Part shown: positions 1 through 8,824 of the stretch, one piece after another
Layout of the letters: each line of letters begins with the position of its first letter
How positions within the stretch are numbered: position 1 is the first letter of the stretch
NCBI RefSeq assembly: GCF_001039575.1
Contig: NZ_JIBT01000005.1
Coordinates: 1 to 64,000 of the forward strand
DNA: 64,000 nucleotides
Origin: Halomonas sp. PR-M31
Lineage (GTDB): Bacteria; Pseudomonadota; Gammaproteobacteria; Pseudomonadales; Halomonadaceae
Direction: 5' to 3'
Position numbers and translations under genes: made by a program
The notes under the pieces: model-generated
The model's database searches: none
What the model saw: only the letters and a program-made list of their open reading frames with translations
Told to the model about the DNA's origin: nothing

Positions 1-217
1 GCTTACGCCGACCTTGTTCCCATTCCTGCAACGTGCGTGCAGAAATATGCAGCACTTCGGCAAACTCTATTTGAGTCAGGCCGGTTCTACTCCGTGCTTC
101 TGCCACCTCATTAGGCTCTACGCGACTGGTTCGTGCGGCTTTACCCGCTTTCATCTCTTTGACAGATTGGAGGAGCTTGTCGCCAAGCTCCTCGGCACTC
201 AAAATCTCGTTACTCAT
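1..217 (-). CDS. NadS-like helix-turn-helix antitoxin (3' end outside window)
   Basis: The reading frame starts at ATG 217 and runs off the left edge, so 72 residues are visible. It begins MSNEILSAEELGDKLLQS and contains an XRE-type helix-turn-helix with the pattern LTQIEFAEVLHISARTLQEWEQGRR. This matches the NadS/HigA-like antitoxin family, which neutralises a RelE/HigB toxin and binds its own promoter. Its start overlaps the end of the upstream toxin gene by 8 bases, which implies translational coupling. The toxin-first order is the one typical of higBA-type modules. The C-terminus is not visible. The family assignment rests on the motif and on the neighbour. Confidence 0.8.
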   Translation of the reverse strand, partial: MSNEILSAEELGDKLLQSVKEMKAGKAARTSRVEPNEVAEARSRTGLTQIEFAEVLHISARTLQEWEQGRRK

Positions 218-524
218 CTTCCAATACCTCACGAATCGACTTCAGGATATGCGCGGGTATGTTGTCCCTAACGGCTTTTTTGTAGATCACCAACAACCAT
301 ATCTCACCATTTGCCAGCTTAGTGAAGTAAATGACTCGCACCCCACCACGCTTTCCTGAACCCGCTACCGACCAACGAACCTTTCTGCACCCACCGCTAC
401 CTGGGATGGGATCGCCAATTTCAGGATTGGCTGCCAGCCAAGCAAAGAAAGCGCTTCGCTCCTCCTCGGTCCAGATTTTTCTGGCGTCCGCTTCAAATGT
501 AGGCGTTTCGATGATGGTAAGCAT
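210..524 (-). CDS. RelE/HigB-type toxin of a type II toxin-antitoxin pair
   Basis: This 104-residue protein begins MLTIIETPTFEADARKIW. It has the usual RelE/HigB layout: an N-terminal helix pair with WTEEERSAFFAWLAANPE, then GDPIPGSGGCRKVRW, then a beta-hairpin core with RVIYF and IWLLVIYKK. Members of this family are ribosome-dependent or free mRNA interferases. I chose ATG 524 rather than the TTG 18 bases upstream, because the ATG gives the family's normal N-terminus. It is followed directly by the antitoxin with an 8-base overlap. Whether the pair is active cannot be told from sequence. Confidence 0.85.
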   Translation of the reverse strand: MLTIIETPTFEADARKIWTEEERSAFFAWLAANPEIGDPIPGSGGCRKVRWSVAGSGKRGGVRVIYFTKLANGEIWLLVIYKKAVRDNIPAHILKSIREVLEDE

Positions 525-699
525 GATAGCAATATACGTCAATGACGTAGTTTTGCAAGATTGATAGCGGTCAGGGACAAGGAGGCACTACTCAAACGCC
601 TCGCGGCTGGCTTCCTCCAGATGTTGAATAAAACGTACCATGGCGCCTTCGGCGGCAGTGTGTAAAGCTGAAACACCACTCGACAGTCTCGCGATCGCC

Positions 700-1839
700 A
701 TGACCAATAACAACCTTTCAGACCGCACCCCGACGCCTGCCGAACTCGGCTTTGCCATGCCAGCGGAGTTCGCGCCCCACGATGCTTGCTGGATGCTCTG
801 GCCTCAACGGCCTGACAACTGGCGCTATGGCGCCAAGCCGGCGCAGGAGTCCTTTGTGGCTGTCGCCAGTGCCATCGCCGAGAGCGAGACGGTATTCGTC
901 GGGGTCAACGACGATCAGTACGAGAACGCCCGCTACCATTTGCCTGCTCATATTCGCGTGGTGGAACTCTCCAGCAACGATGCCTGGATGCGAGACGTCG
1001 GTCCGACCTTTCTCACTCATACGGATGGCCGTCTGGCGATGGTGGATTGGGAGTTCAATGCCTGGGGCGGTTTGAATGGCGGGCTCTATTTCCCTTGGGA
1101 CAAGGATCGGCGCATTCGCGGCAAGATCGCCGAGATGCTGGGAATCGAGCGCTTCATCTCGCCGCTGGTGCTGGAAGGCGGGGCGATCCATGTGGATGGG
1201 GAAGGCACGTTGATCACCACCGAGGAGTGCCTGCTCAACCCCAATCGCAACCCGGAGTGGAGCAAGGCGGATATCGAACGCCTGCTTTGCGACTTTCTCG
1301 GGGTGAGCAAGATCATCTGGCTGCCCCGGGGCTGTTATCAGGACGAGACCAATGGTCACGTCGACAACCTGTGCTGCTTCATCGCCCCGGGTGAAGTGGC
1401 ACTGACCTGGACCGATGATGTAAACGATCCGCAGCATGGCATTTGCCAGGAAGCACGGGAGATTCTGGAAGGCGCAACAGATGCCAAGGGACGCCGCCTC
1501 GAGGTTCATTTATTGCCCCAGCCCGGGCCGCTCACCATCGCAGCAACGGAAGCCAGCGGCGTCGATCGTTTGAGTGGCTCGAAGCCCCGCCAGCCCGGCG
1601 ATCGCATGGCCGGCTCCTACGTCAATTTCTACATCGGCAACTCGGTCGTCGTCATGCCGCTGCTCGATCCTGCTCATGACGATAAAGCCAAGACCATCCT
1701 CGAAGCTCTCTTTCCTAACAGGCGCGTCCTCGGCGTGCCGGCCCGCGAAATTCTACTGGGGGGTGGCAATGTCCACTGCATTACCCAGCAGCAGCCCAGA
1801 AGCCACCTCATTAAATATAGGGGCGGCACTTCAGTGTAG
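700..1839 (+). CDS. aguA: agmatine deiminase (agmatine iminohydrolase)
   Basis: The 379-residue product converts agmatine to N-carbamoylputrescine and ammonia in the arginine-decarboxylase route to putrescine. It belongs to the peptidylarginine deiminase superfamily. The family landmarks are in order: WMLWPQRPDNWR near the N-terminus, WMRDVGPTF, LEGGAIHVDGEG, NGHVDNLCCF, and a C-terminal GGGNVHCITQQQP whose Cys (about residue 360) is the nucleophile. ATG 700 is preferred over the frame's first codon at 640, because known enzymes begin close to the TPAELGFAMPAEF segment. The gene stands alone; the partner N-carbamoylputrescine amidase (aguB) is not in the window. Confidence 0.93.
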   Translation: MTNNNLSDRTPTPAELGFAMPAEFAPHDACWMLWPQRPDNWRYGAKPAQESFVAVASAIAESETVFVGVNDDQYENARYHLPAHIRVVELSSNDAWMRDVGPTFLTHTDGRLAMVDWEFNAWGGLNGGLYFPWDKDRRIRGKIAEMLGIERFISPLVLEGGAIHVDGEGTLITTEECLLNPNRNPEWSKADIERLLCDFLGVSKIIWLPRGCYQDETNGHVDNLCCFIAPGEVALTWTDDVNDPQHGICQEAREILEGATDAKGRRLEVHLLPQPGPLTIAATEASGVDRLSGSKPRQPGDRMAGSYVNFYIGNSVVVMPLLDPAHDDKAKTILEALFPNRRVLGVPAREILLGGGNVHCITQQQPRSHLIKYRGGTSV

Positions 1840-1974
1840 TTCGACTATTCTTATGAGTAGTTTTGACGTTCAAGCATCCTAAATCTGGTACGCGCCATGG
1901 AAACCCCCTCAGCCGATAGCTAAGAACAAGGATGATAACCTTGGTGCCATAACCAACAAAAGCCGGAAAACTTC

Positions 1975-3435
1975 TTGAAAAGACTGACTCTCTTTGTGTG
2001 CCTGATCATCACTTCATGGCCCCCTGCCTACTCTGCTGTCGCCGTTACCGAGGACAGCAAGACCTGGCCCCAGTACCGACTCAATCCTAAGAACAACCCG
2101 GTCGTGACGAACGATGCGCTTTCAGGCATTGCCTCCGTGTTTACCACCGACAACGAAGTGCGCTCCACGCCGGTGGTGGTGGGCAACAGGATTTACATCG
2201 GCAATCACGACTCGGGCAATCTGCAAGCCTTCAATCTGGAGAGCGGCGAGCGGCTGTGGAAAAACCGGGCACCCAACTGGGTGCATTCGGAAATGATCTA
2301 CGCCGATGACCAATTGTTCGTGGGCTACGGCAATCGGTTCTACCAAGACGAGCAGATACGCGGTACCGACGAGAGCGGCGTGCTGAGCCTGGACCCAGAG
2401 ACCGGAGAGATCGCGTGGAATTTCGAGACGGACGGCGAGGTGATGCCCACCCCCGCCTTTCACGACGACACTGTCTATGTGACCACCGGCGATCGGCATC
2501 TGTACGGTCTTGCACCAGATGACGGCGCCCTAAAGTGGTCGCTGAATCTGGGCAGCATCGTCAGCATGTCGTCTCCGGTCATCAAGGACGGCATTTTATA
2601 CGTGGGTGGCTCACGGCCCTATGCTTTTCAGGCCGTGAACCTCGGAACAAGAGAAATAAAGTGGGCTACCTTGATCGAGAACGTGACGACGGGACTGGAC
2701 GATGTTCCTCCAATAGTCTCGGACAGCGGCCTGGTCTACACCACCGGCGTCAAGGTGGCAGACGAGTTCCTGTCATTGAAGGAGGTCTTCGATGCGGACG
2801 GGGTGGGCAAGACCTATGAGCAGATTCTGAGACTATCCGTTGGCAGGCTCGTCGGCAGGAAACCTTACAAACGCTCTCAGCACGATCTTTATGCCCTGGA
2901 TACGAACAGTGGCGATATTGTCTGGGAAAGATCCTTGGGTAAAGGCGCCATGGTATTCAACAACAAGTCCGGCGCTCCCATGCTCTACAATGGCAAGCTT
3001 TTTGTCGGCAGTCCCATTACCAAGAAATTTTACGCTTTCGATGCAGAAAATGGCGAACAGCTTTGGGAGTACGAGAGCCACGTCAACAAGGCGCCACCGG
3101 TCGCTGATGGCGATGTTGTCTACTTTACCGACGCGAAAGGGTTAGTCTACGGTTTTGACACCGAATCGGGGGACTTGCTGGGCAGGAAGATGCTAGGCGG
3201 GACTCTGGCTCCGTCCGGGCCTATTCTTGTCAACGACAATCTGATCGTTGCAAGTCAGGATACCAACGTCTACGCCGTGCCAACCGAGGAGATCATTAGG
3301 GCAAATGACACCGCCGGGCAAAACAGCAACTTGGTGCCCTTCGTCATCTACGTGTACGCTCTGCCTTTGCTGGGGTTTTTGCTCATCATGATGCTCGTGA
3401 TACTCCTGATCAGAGCCATCCGCAAGTCGGCGTGA
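1975..3435 (+). CDS. membrane-anchored PQQ-like beta-propeller repeat protein
   Basis: This 486-residue protein has an N-terminal signal sequence (KRLTLFVCLIITSWPPAYS), a run of WD-like PQQ-binding repeats with blades such as LESGERLWKN, DPETGEIAWNF and DAENGEQLWEYES, and one hydrophobic helix at the C-terminus followed by RAIRKSA. The layout suggests a periplasmic propeller tethered to the inner membrane. It resembles the BamB/PQQ_2 repeat fold but lacks the lipobox of BamB. The catalytic residues of alcohol dehydrogenases are not apparent. The start is TTG at 1975, chosen because the signal sequence begins there; no strong ribosome site is visible. The function is unknown. Confidence 0.75.
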   Translation: MKRLTLFVCLIITSWPPAYSAVAVTEDSKTWPQYRLNPKNNPVVTNDALSGIASVFTTDNEVRSTPVVVGNRIYIGNHDSGNLQAFNLESGERLWKNRAPNWVHSEMIYADDQLFVGYGNRFYQDEQIRGTDESGVLSLDPETGEIAWNFETDGEVMPTPAFHDDTVYVTTGDRHLYGLAPDDGALKWSLNLGSIVSMSSPVIKDGILYVGGSRPYAFQAVNLGTREIKWATLIENVTTGLDDVPPIVSDSGLVYTTGVKVADEFLSLKEVFDADGVGKTYEQILRLSVGRLVGRKPYKRSQHDLYALDTNSGDIVWERSLGKGAMVFNNKSGAPMLYNGKLFVGSPITKKFYAFDAENGEQLWEYESHVNKAPPVADGDVVYFTDAKGLVYGFDTESGDLLGRKMLGGTLAPSGPILVNDNLIVASQDTNVYAVPTEEIIRANDTAGQNSNLVPFVIYVYALPLLGFLLIMMLVILLIRAIRKSA

Positions 3436-3659
3436 AACCAATGTTGTGTCGCGCGCTCGCCGGGTACTGGCGAACTCGGGTCATCGCTACTAGTCTGACC
3501 GACAAGGGTTATAAGGTCGGTCGGATGCGACGACTGGCGTTGTTACAGCGAGTCCTGTAGCGTGGCGACGACCCAGATTGTCGCCGATGGTAGTTGCGGT
3601 GACGAAAGCGAAAATAAGCTGGAACCTTGATTGAAACCTAGACTTGGAGGTCTTTTCTC

Positions 3660-4271
3660 ATGCCACATTCATTGCCCGAATTACCCTATGCCTACGATGC
3701 GTTGGAGCCCAACATCGATGCGATGACCATGGAAATCCACCATTCGCGGCATCATCAGACCTACGTCAACAACCTCAACGCTGCCCTCGAAGGCACTGGT
3801 CTTGAAGACAAGCCCGTCGATGAACTGATGGCCAACATTGACCAGGTGCCGGAGGACAAGCGCCAGGCGGTGATCAACAATGGCGGCGGGCATGCCAACC
3901 ATTCGATGTTCTGGAAGATGATGTCGGCTCAGGGTAGCGGAAAGCCCGAGGGTCAGGTAGCAAAGGCCATCGATGACGAACTGGGTGGCTTCGATGCGTT
4001 CAAGGAAAGCTTTACCAAGGCGGCGGTGAGTCGTTTCGGTAGTGGCTGGGCTTGGCTGAGCGTCACACCGCAAAAGAAGCTGGTGGTGGAAAACACTCTG
4101 AACCAGGACAGCCCCCTGATGCATGGCAACACCCCGGTACTGGGGCTGGATGTCTGGGAGCACGCCTACTATCTGAAGTATCAGAACAAGCGTCCGGATT
4201 ATATCGAAGCCTTCTACAAGGTGGTCGACTGGTCCGAAGTTGAGCGTCGCTATCAGGCGGCTGTCAGCTGA
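3660..4271 (+). CDS. sodA: manganese superoxide dismutase
   Basis: The 203-residue cytoplasmic enzyme dismutates superoxide to oxygen and hydrogen peroxide. The N-terminus [30 protein letters not shown] is of the SodA type, quoted here only as a landmark of its first metal ligand near His27. [11 protein letters not shown] holds the second ligand, and [13 protein letters not shown] holds the Asp and His ligands. GGGHANHS favours Mn over Fe. A strong ribosome site (ttggagg) precedes the ATG. The gene is monocistronic, with a terminator hairpin directly after the stop. Confidence 0.95.
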   Translation: MPHSLPELPYAYDALEPNIDAMTMEIHHSRHHQTYVNNLNAALEGTGLEDKPVDELMANIDQVPEDKRQAVINNGGGHANHSMFWKMMSAQGSGKPEGQVAKAIDDELGGFDAFKESFTKAAVSRFGSGWAWLSVTPQKKLVVENTLNQDSPLMHGNTPVLGLDVWEHAYYLKYQNKRPDYIEAFYKVVDWSEVERRYQAAVS

Positions 4272-4276
4272 TTTCC

Positions 4277-4317
4277 AGGCCGGGAATCGTCTCTGGTTCC
4301 CGGCCTTGCTTTTTCTT
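4277..4317 (+). terminator. rho-independent terminator of sodA
   Basis: A perfect 10-base stem (aggccgggaa paired with ttcccggcct) encloses a 10-base loop and is followed by a T-rich tract. It starts 6 bases after the sodA stop codon. Confidence 0.85.
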
Positions 4318-4356
4318 ACCTGATTTCCCCTTCGCCTTTCTGGACGACGGCCAGCA

Positions 4357-5052
4357 CTATCGGCAGACGTTCATCCCGCGCATACCTAGATGAAAATGAT
4401 TGGCATGGGCGGCGTTGTAATCCGGCCCCAGTACCGTACCGAACAGACCACAGGCCCCTTTTTGGGCACGCTTTAAAAAGATGCCTGCCTTCCCTTCGTT
4501 TCCCCAATCCTTCAATACCTCGATACGCTGACCATTCTCGAGCCGAAACGCCGCCACATCCAATGCTGACGCACTAGCGTGTTCGCTGCGCCGAGCATTC
4601 TTGCGATTGTAGATATTGCGACAGGCGAAGCTGCCGTAGTGCTGTACCTGAGAAATCGGCTGACCGAACAGCTCTTGCGCCAAGGGCTGTAGCCGGTGTC
4701 GTTCATAAAGCGTCCAGCTCAACGCCAACGGGCAAGCCGCCACGAAGCTGCGATTGAACGATGCCTCGCCGCGCTGAACCCGGACCACGTTGGTCAGCGG
4801 ACAGCCGGCAACCGGAGTGTAATCCGCAAGGGGCGTGTAGCGTAGGCTACCGTCTGGCGCGGTTTTCAACGCCGCCAGGCAACCATCGCGATCACTCTCG
4901 AGTCGCGAAAGCTTCCATTGAGTCACCGGCGTCAGTGGATCGGCAACCTGTAGCGGCTGCCAGGGCACCCACTCTGGCGGGATCGTCCACCACTGCTTGT
5001 CAAAGCCGATGCCAATGATGATCGAGAGCAGAATCAGAAAGTTAGTGCGCAT
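4357..5052 (-). CDS. extensin-like C-terminal domain protein, exported
   Basis: This 231-residue protein begins with a hydrophobic leader (RTNFLILLSIIIGIGF) and matches the bacterial extensin-like C-terminal family. These are small cell-envelope proteins with a LAS/D-Ala-D-Ala-peptidase-like fold. Supporting motifs are the paired cysteines in CLAAL and CPLTNVVRV, GSFACRNIYNR, RSEHASASALDVAAF and the terminal NAAHANHFHLGMRG, where the His and Asp residues form the expected metal site. The name comes from plant similarity and does not imply a plant-type wall role. The gene is convergent with sodA. Confidence 0.8.
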   Translation of the reverse strand: MRTNFLILLSIIIGIGFDKQWWTIPPEWVPWQPLQVADPLTPVTQWKLSRLESDRDGCLAALKTAPDGSLRYTPLADYTPVAGCPLTNVVRVQRGEASFNRSFVAACPLALSWTLYERHRLQPLAQELFGQPISQVQHYGSFACRNIYNRKNARRSEHASASALDVAAFRLENGQRIEVLKDWGNEGKAGIFLKRAQKGACGLFGTVLGPDYNAAHANHFHLGMRGMNVCR

Positions 5053-5202
5053 GGTATTCCAACAAAAAGCGTGTCAGCGTATCTCAGTTGAAGCATCGAA
5101 TGTCAGAAGTGGCAATTCTGTTAGCCAAATAGTCATTAGCCTAGATGACCCATCTTTTTCGCGGGTCTAGAATTACTCCCCCACTTGTTCATCGGCATTT
5201 TC

Positions 5203-6462
5203 ATGACTTCCGCTACATCATCTTCACTAGACGAACCCGACGACGCCCCTGTCTATCGCCAGCCCGGCTTTCTTTCCTTTCTGGTTTCACGCCTGGCGGC
5301 GGTATTTGCCATGCAGATACAGGCGGTGGTGGTCGCCTGGCAAGTCTATGCCATCACCAAGGACCCGTTGGCATTGGCCTATGTCGGCCTGGCGCAGTTT
5401 CTGCCCATGGTTGTCCTGTTACTGCCCGCCGGGGATCTGGTGGATCGCTTTGATCGTAAGCGCATTCTTCAATTGAGCTGGGCGCTGCAGGCGCTGTGCA
5501 GCGCACTGCTGCTGGGGCTGTCCCTTTCTTCGACAGCTCAAGTAACGTGGTATTACGCGGTCCTGGCGCTGTTCGGCTGTGCCCGGGCCTTCACCGGCCC
5601 TACCCTGCAAAGCCTGCTGCCTCAAATCGTGCCCCGCGATCAGCTGGCCAAGGCGATTGCCCTGAACAGCTCGATCATGAAGATCGCGGTGATCGGCGGA
5701 CCGCTTCTAGGCGGCATCCTGTACGCCTACGGTGGCAGCTTGGCCTACGCGGTGTGTCTGGGCTATTTCCTGCTGGCCTTGCTACTGCTGATCCGCGTTC
5801 CTGTGCTTTATAAACAAACCTTCACGCAGATGGAATCGACCGCCTGGAAACGCTTTACCGCTGGCATCGGTTATATCCGTGCCAAGCCTATTATTCTAGG
5901 GGTCATCTCCTTGGATCTATTCGCCGTGCTGCTGGGGGGTGTCATCGCCTTGCTGCCTATCTATGCTCAGGAAATTCTGCAGGTCGGCCCCCAAGGATTG
6001 GGCGCGCTGCGCAGCGCCATTGCCGTCGGCGCGCTGTTGATGGGGCTCTACCTGGGCCTGCACAGCATCAAGCGTCATGTGGGCCTGGTGATGTTCACGG
6101 CGGTGGCAATCTTTGGTGTCGCCAACCTGGTGTTCGCACTATCGACGGTATTCTGGGTGTCGTTTGTCGCGCTGCTTATTGCCGGCGCCGCGGACATGAT
6201 CAGCGTGAACATCCGCATGACCCTGATCCAGCTCGCCACGCCGGACGAGATGCGAGGCCGGGTCAACGCCGTCAACATGCTGTTCATCGGCTCGAGCAAC
6301 GAACTCGGTGAATTCCGTGCCGGCACCACCGCGGCCTGGTTCGGTGCAGTGCCGGCGGCGGTGATCGGCGGTGTCGGCACCCTGGCGGTGGTGGCTATCT
6401 GGATGAGCGCTTTCAAGCCGCTGCGCCAAGTGGACCGCTTCGATGATGCTACGGCTGCCTAG
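5203..6462 (+). CDS. MFS transporter, EntS-like exporter family
   Basis: The 419-residue integral membrane protein has about 12 hydrophobic segments and the loop motif LLPAGDLVDRFDRKRIL between helices 2 and 3, typical of the MFS_3 (EntS/enterobactin-exporter-like) group. A second-half signature is DMISVNIRMTLIQLATPDEMRGRVNAVN. ATG 5203 is chosen over an upstream TTG. The substrate is unknown, and no siderophore genes lie nearby, so an iron role should not be assumed. It is convergent with the MocR regulator, with 22 bases between the stops. Confidence 0.85.
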   Translation: MTSATSSSLDEPDDAPVYRQPGFLSFLVSRLAAVFAMQIQAVVVAWQVYAITKDPLALAYVGLAQFLPMVVLLLPAGDLVDRFDRKRILQLSWALQALCSALLLGLSLSSTAQVTWYYAVLALFGCARAFTGPTLQSLLPQIVPRDQLAKAIALNSSIMKIAVIGGPLLGGILYAYGGSLAYAVCLGYFLLALLLLIRVPVLYKQTFTQMESTAWKRFTAGIGYIRAKPIILGVISLDLFAVLLGGVIALLPIYAQEILQVGPQGLGALRSAIAVGALLMGLYLGLHSIKRHVGLVMFTAVAIFGVANLVFALSTVFWVSFVALLIAGAADMISVNIRMTLIQLATPDEMRGRVNAVNMLFIGSSNELGEFRAGTTAAWFGAVPAAVIGGVGTLAVVAIWMSAFKPLRQVDRFDDATAA

Positions 6463-6484
6463 GCGTCAAGACTATTGCAACGAT

Positions 6485-7921
6485 TCACGTCACTGTCGTC
6501 GTCTCGGCCTCCGCCATCATCTGCGTGACCGTCTCGCCTACCTTGCGTACTGCCACGGCAACCGTTGGCGTCAAGGATAAGGCGTAGTTGAGCCGCAGAC
6601 AGTGGCGATACTTGCCTGAGGCGGAGAACAGCGATCCCGGCGCGATCCGAATGTTCGACACTGCCAGCCGCTCGTTGAGGCGTACGCAATCGACGTCTCC
6701 TGGCAGCTCCAGCCACAGCAGAAACCCCCCTTGGGGATAGCTTACGCCAGTGCCCGCAGGAAAATGCTGTTCGACCCAGCCAAGCAGAATGTCGCGGTGA
6801 CGCTGGTACTGGCGGATCATCTCACGCAGGTGATGCGCGTAATGGCCTTTGGCGATGAACTCCGCCACCGCCAGCTGCGGCAGGGTCGCCGAGGCGCCGG
6901 TCGAAACGTACTTCATGTGCATTACCTGATCCCGATAGCGTCCCGGCGCGATCCAGCCGACCCGCAATCCCGGCGTCAGGGTCTTGGAAAACGAACTGCA
7001 CAGCAGCACCCGGCCATCGTCATCGAAGGCCTTGAGTGTCTTGGGTCGTGGCGTAGTGAAGGCCAGGTCGCCGTAGATATCATCCTCGATGATCGCCACG
7101 TCGAAGCGCTGGGCCAAGGCTACCAGGGCGCGCTTGCGCGACGCCGGCATGGTATAGCCGAGCGGATTGTTGCAGGTCGGCGTGACCTGAATAGCACGAA
7201 TCGGCCACTGCTCCAGGGCAAGCTCCAACGCTTCGAGGCTGATGCCGGTACAGGGGTCCGTGGGGATTTCCAGTGCCTTGAGGCCCAGGGCCTTCAATAT
7301 CTGCATGGTGCCGTAGAAGCTCGGCGAGTCCACGGCGACGACCTCTCCTGGTGAGGCCAGCGTGCGAATGGCGATCGACAATGCCTCCTGGCAGCCGGTG
7401 GTGATCAGCACGTCGTCTGGGTGCAGCAGACAGCCGGAAGCCGTTGCCAGACGCGTAATTTCGTGGCGCAGCTCAAGGCTGCCAATCAGCGTATCGTAGT
7501 TGAGCCCATGGCGGCCGCTACGGCGATGCAGGCCGGCCAGCGCACGCTTCAGCGGGTTGAGCGTGGGGCTTTCGAGATCGGGAATGCCATTGCCCAGCAT
7601 CAATATTTCATCGCTTCCGGGCGCGGCCACAAGATCCAATACCTGGTCCCATTGGGACACTTCTAGCGGTCGCTGAGCGGGTCGAGTCGGCGCCGGTAAC
7701 ACCGTCGGTGTCTGACGCGGCAGCACGTAGTAACCAGACTTGGGGCGCGCCTCGACTAATGCCGCGTCTTCCAATCGGCCATAGGCGGTTTGCACCGTGG
7801 AGACACTGACCTCGAACTCACGGCACAGCGCCCTGATCGAGGGCAGGCGGTCCCCGACGCGATAGATGCCGTGCTCCATCCGCTCGCGCAGGACAACCGC
7901 CACTTGTTCATAGCGATTCAT
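6485..7921 (-). CDS. MocR-family regulator: GntR helix-turn-helix fused to aminotransferase fold
   Basis: The 478-residue protein has an N-terminal GntR winged helix (RMEHGIYRVGDRLPSIRALCREFEVSVSTVQTAYGRLE) followed by a class I aminotransferase-like domain. The PLP lysine lies in LLCSSFSKTLTPGLRVGWI. MocR proteins bind DNA and sense PLP or amines rather than acting as free transaminases. It is divergent from the DUF1127 gene, and the shared 167-base region carries repeated ATCTGT-type motifs that could be its operators. The target genes are inferred from position only. Confidence 0.9.
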   Translation of the reverse strand: MNRYEQVAVVLRERMEHGIYRVGDRLPSIRALCREFEVSVSTVQTAYGRLEDAALVEARPKSGYYVLPRQTPTVLPAPTRPAQRPLEVSQWDQVLDLVAAPGSDEILMLGNGIPDLESPTLNPLKRALAGLHRRSGRHGLNYDTLIGSLELRHEITRLATASGCLLHPDDVLITTGCQEALSIAIRTLASPGEVVAVDSPSFYGTMQILKALGLKALEIPTDPCTGISLEALELALEQWPIRAIQVTPTCNNPLGYTMPASRKRALVALAQRFDVAIIEDDIYGDLAFTTPRPKTLKAFDDDGRVLLCSSFSKTLTPGLRVGWIAPGRYRDQVMHMKYVSTGASATLPQLAVAEFIAKGHYAHHLREMIRQYQRHRDILLGWVEQHFPAGTGVSYPQGGFLLWLELPGDVDCVRLNERLAVSNIRIAPGSLFSASGKYRHCLRLNYALSLTPTVAVAVRKVGETVTQMMAEAETTTVT

Positions 7922-8033
7922 AACAGATAGCGCTCCCTGTTCGCGTTACCGGTACAGATTAGCGTATCAAACACCATACAACCGGCTTTATTTCTTATCT
8001 GTATCCTTTTTTTATATTTTCCTGAATCTGTAT
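7921..8033. promoter_or_regulatory. repeated ATCTGTA motifs, candidate MocR operators
   Basis: The AT-rich gap between the MocR gene and the DUF1127 gene has two direct copies of atctgtat (7997-8004 and 8026-8033, 29 bases apart). It also has two inverted relatives, gtacagat (7952-7959) and taacagat (7921-7928, touching the mocR start). MocR/GntR regulators often bind direct repeats at such spacing. Binding by this regulator is an inference. Confidence 0.45.
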
Positions 8034-8088
8034 TGCATTTGATGAGAGGCGCAACCTGTTGATGAAACCCGCCAACAGGAGAGACGTC

Positions 8089-8256
8089 ATGCTCTTAATG
8101 CGCATCAGTCGATGCTTTGCCAGGCTGCGTGAATATCAGCGTCGTCGATATTCCCGACGACAGCTGCTCGAGCTTGATCTGCACCAGCTCAAGGACATCG
8201 GTCTGTCCCGAGTCGACGCGGTTCGCGAAGGCCGCAAGCCTTTCTGGAAAGAGTGA
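8089..8256 (+). CDS. DUF1127 (YjiS-like) small protein
   Basis: The 55-residue basic protein contains the DUF1127 core: RLREYQRRRYSRRQLLELDLHQL followed by KDIGLSRVDAVREGRKPFW (given here in two halves). Family members are short, arginine-rich proteins; some act as RNA-binding or phosphate/stress modulators, but most are uncharacterised. ATG 8089 follows an AGGAG ribosome site at a good distance, so it is preferred over ATG 8062. The gene is divergent from a MocR regulator, a common pairing in gammaproteobacteria, which suggests it is a MocR target. Confidence 0.8.
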   Translation: MLLMRISRCFARLREYQRRRYSRRQLLELDLHQLKDIGLSRVDAVREGRKPFWKE

Positions 8257-8337
8257 TCGATCGAGGCGAATGCAGATTCCTTGATCTTGCCCCATACTGA
8301 GGCTCCAAACCTACGACATACTATTTGTGGAGTTTTT

Positions 8338-8715
8338 ATGGCGCGTTTCATCGCTCTTGCCTTCATCGCCGGTTTTCTGGCGGTGATCTGCTTTCATCAG
8401 GCGGCGGCCGGACTGCTGCATGCCTTTGGCGTCATTCCCTCAGCGCCCTACAACGCCTCTCCGACGCCACCGTTCGGTGTGCCGGCCTGGTTCTCGGCCA
8501 GTTTTTGGGGCGGGCTCTGGGGCGTTCTCATGCTGTGGTTGTTCAACCACTTCAATGTCGTCGAAGGGCAGTGGTGGAAGGCGCTGTTGTTCGGCGGTAT
8601 CGCTTTGACCCTGGTGGCCATGATTATCGTTTTCCCGCTGAAAGGGCGTGGCTTCAGCCTCGCGGTCTTCCCGATCGGCTTTATCGTCAATGCCGCCTGG
8701 GGGGTAGGCACCTGA
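8338..8715 (+). CDS. small integral membrane protein of unknown function
   Basis: The 125-residue protein starts MARFIALAFIAGFLAVICF behind a gtggag ribosome site. It has four likely membrane helices: the N-terminus, SFWGGLWGVLMLWLF, ALLFGGIALTLVAMIIVF and the C-terminal LAVFPIGFIVNAAWG. A proline-rich periplasmic loop lies after helix 1. I do not recognise a named family. It is co-oriented with the DUF1127 gene 82 bases upstream and may share its promoter. Confidence 0.6.
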   Translation: MARFIALAFIAGFLAVICFHQAAAGLLHAFGVIPSAPYNASPTPPFGVPAWFSASFWGGLWGVLMLWLFNHFNVVEGQWWKALLFGGIALTLVAMIIVFPLKGRGFSLAVFPIGFIVNAAWGVGT

Positions 8716-8779
8716 TCTTCGCTCGGGTATTCCATCTTGGTCTGGGCTATACCAGCAGTTCGCCGGTTTGAGACCAATA

Positions 8780-8813
8780 CGCATACTGGCGGCAGGCCTG
8801 TCGCCAGTATGCG
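8780..8813. terminator. hairpin between convergent genes
   Basis: A perfect 12-base inverted repeat (cgcatactggcg and cgccagtatgcg) with a 10-base loop lies between two convergent genes. Neither side has a strong T-run, so it is a probable but not classical bidirectional terminator. Confidence 0.45.
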
Positions 8814-8824
8814 ATGCGGGAGTT

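Noticed and set aside
3497-3522. 7-base hairpin (gaccgac/gtcggtc) upstream of sodA
   Set aside because: It is short, with a 12-base loop and no T-run, and shows no match to a known operator such as a Fur box.
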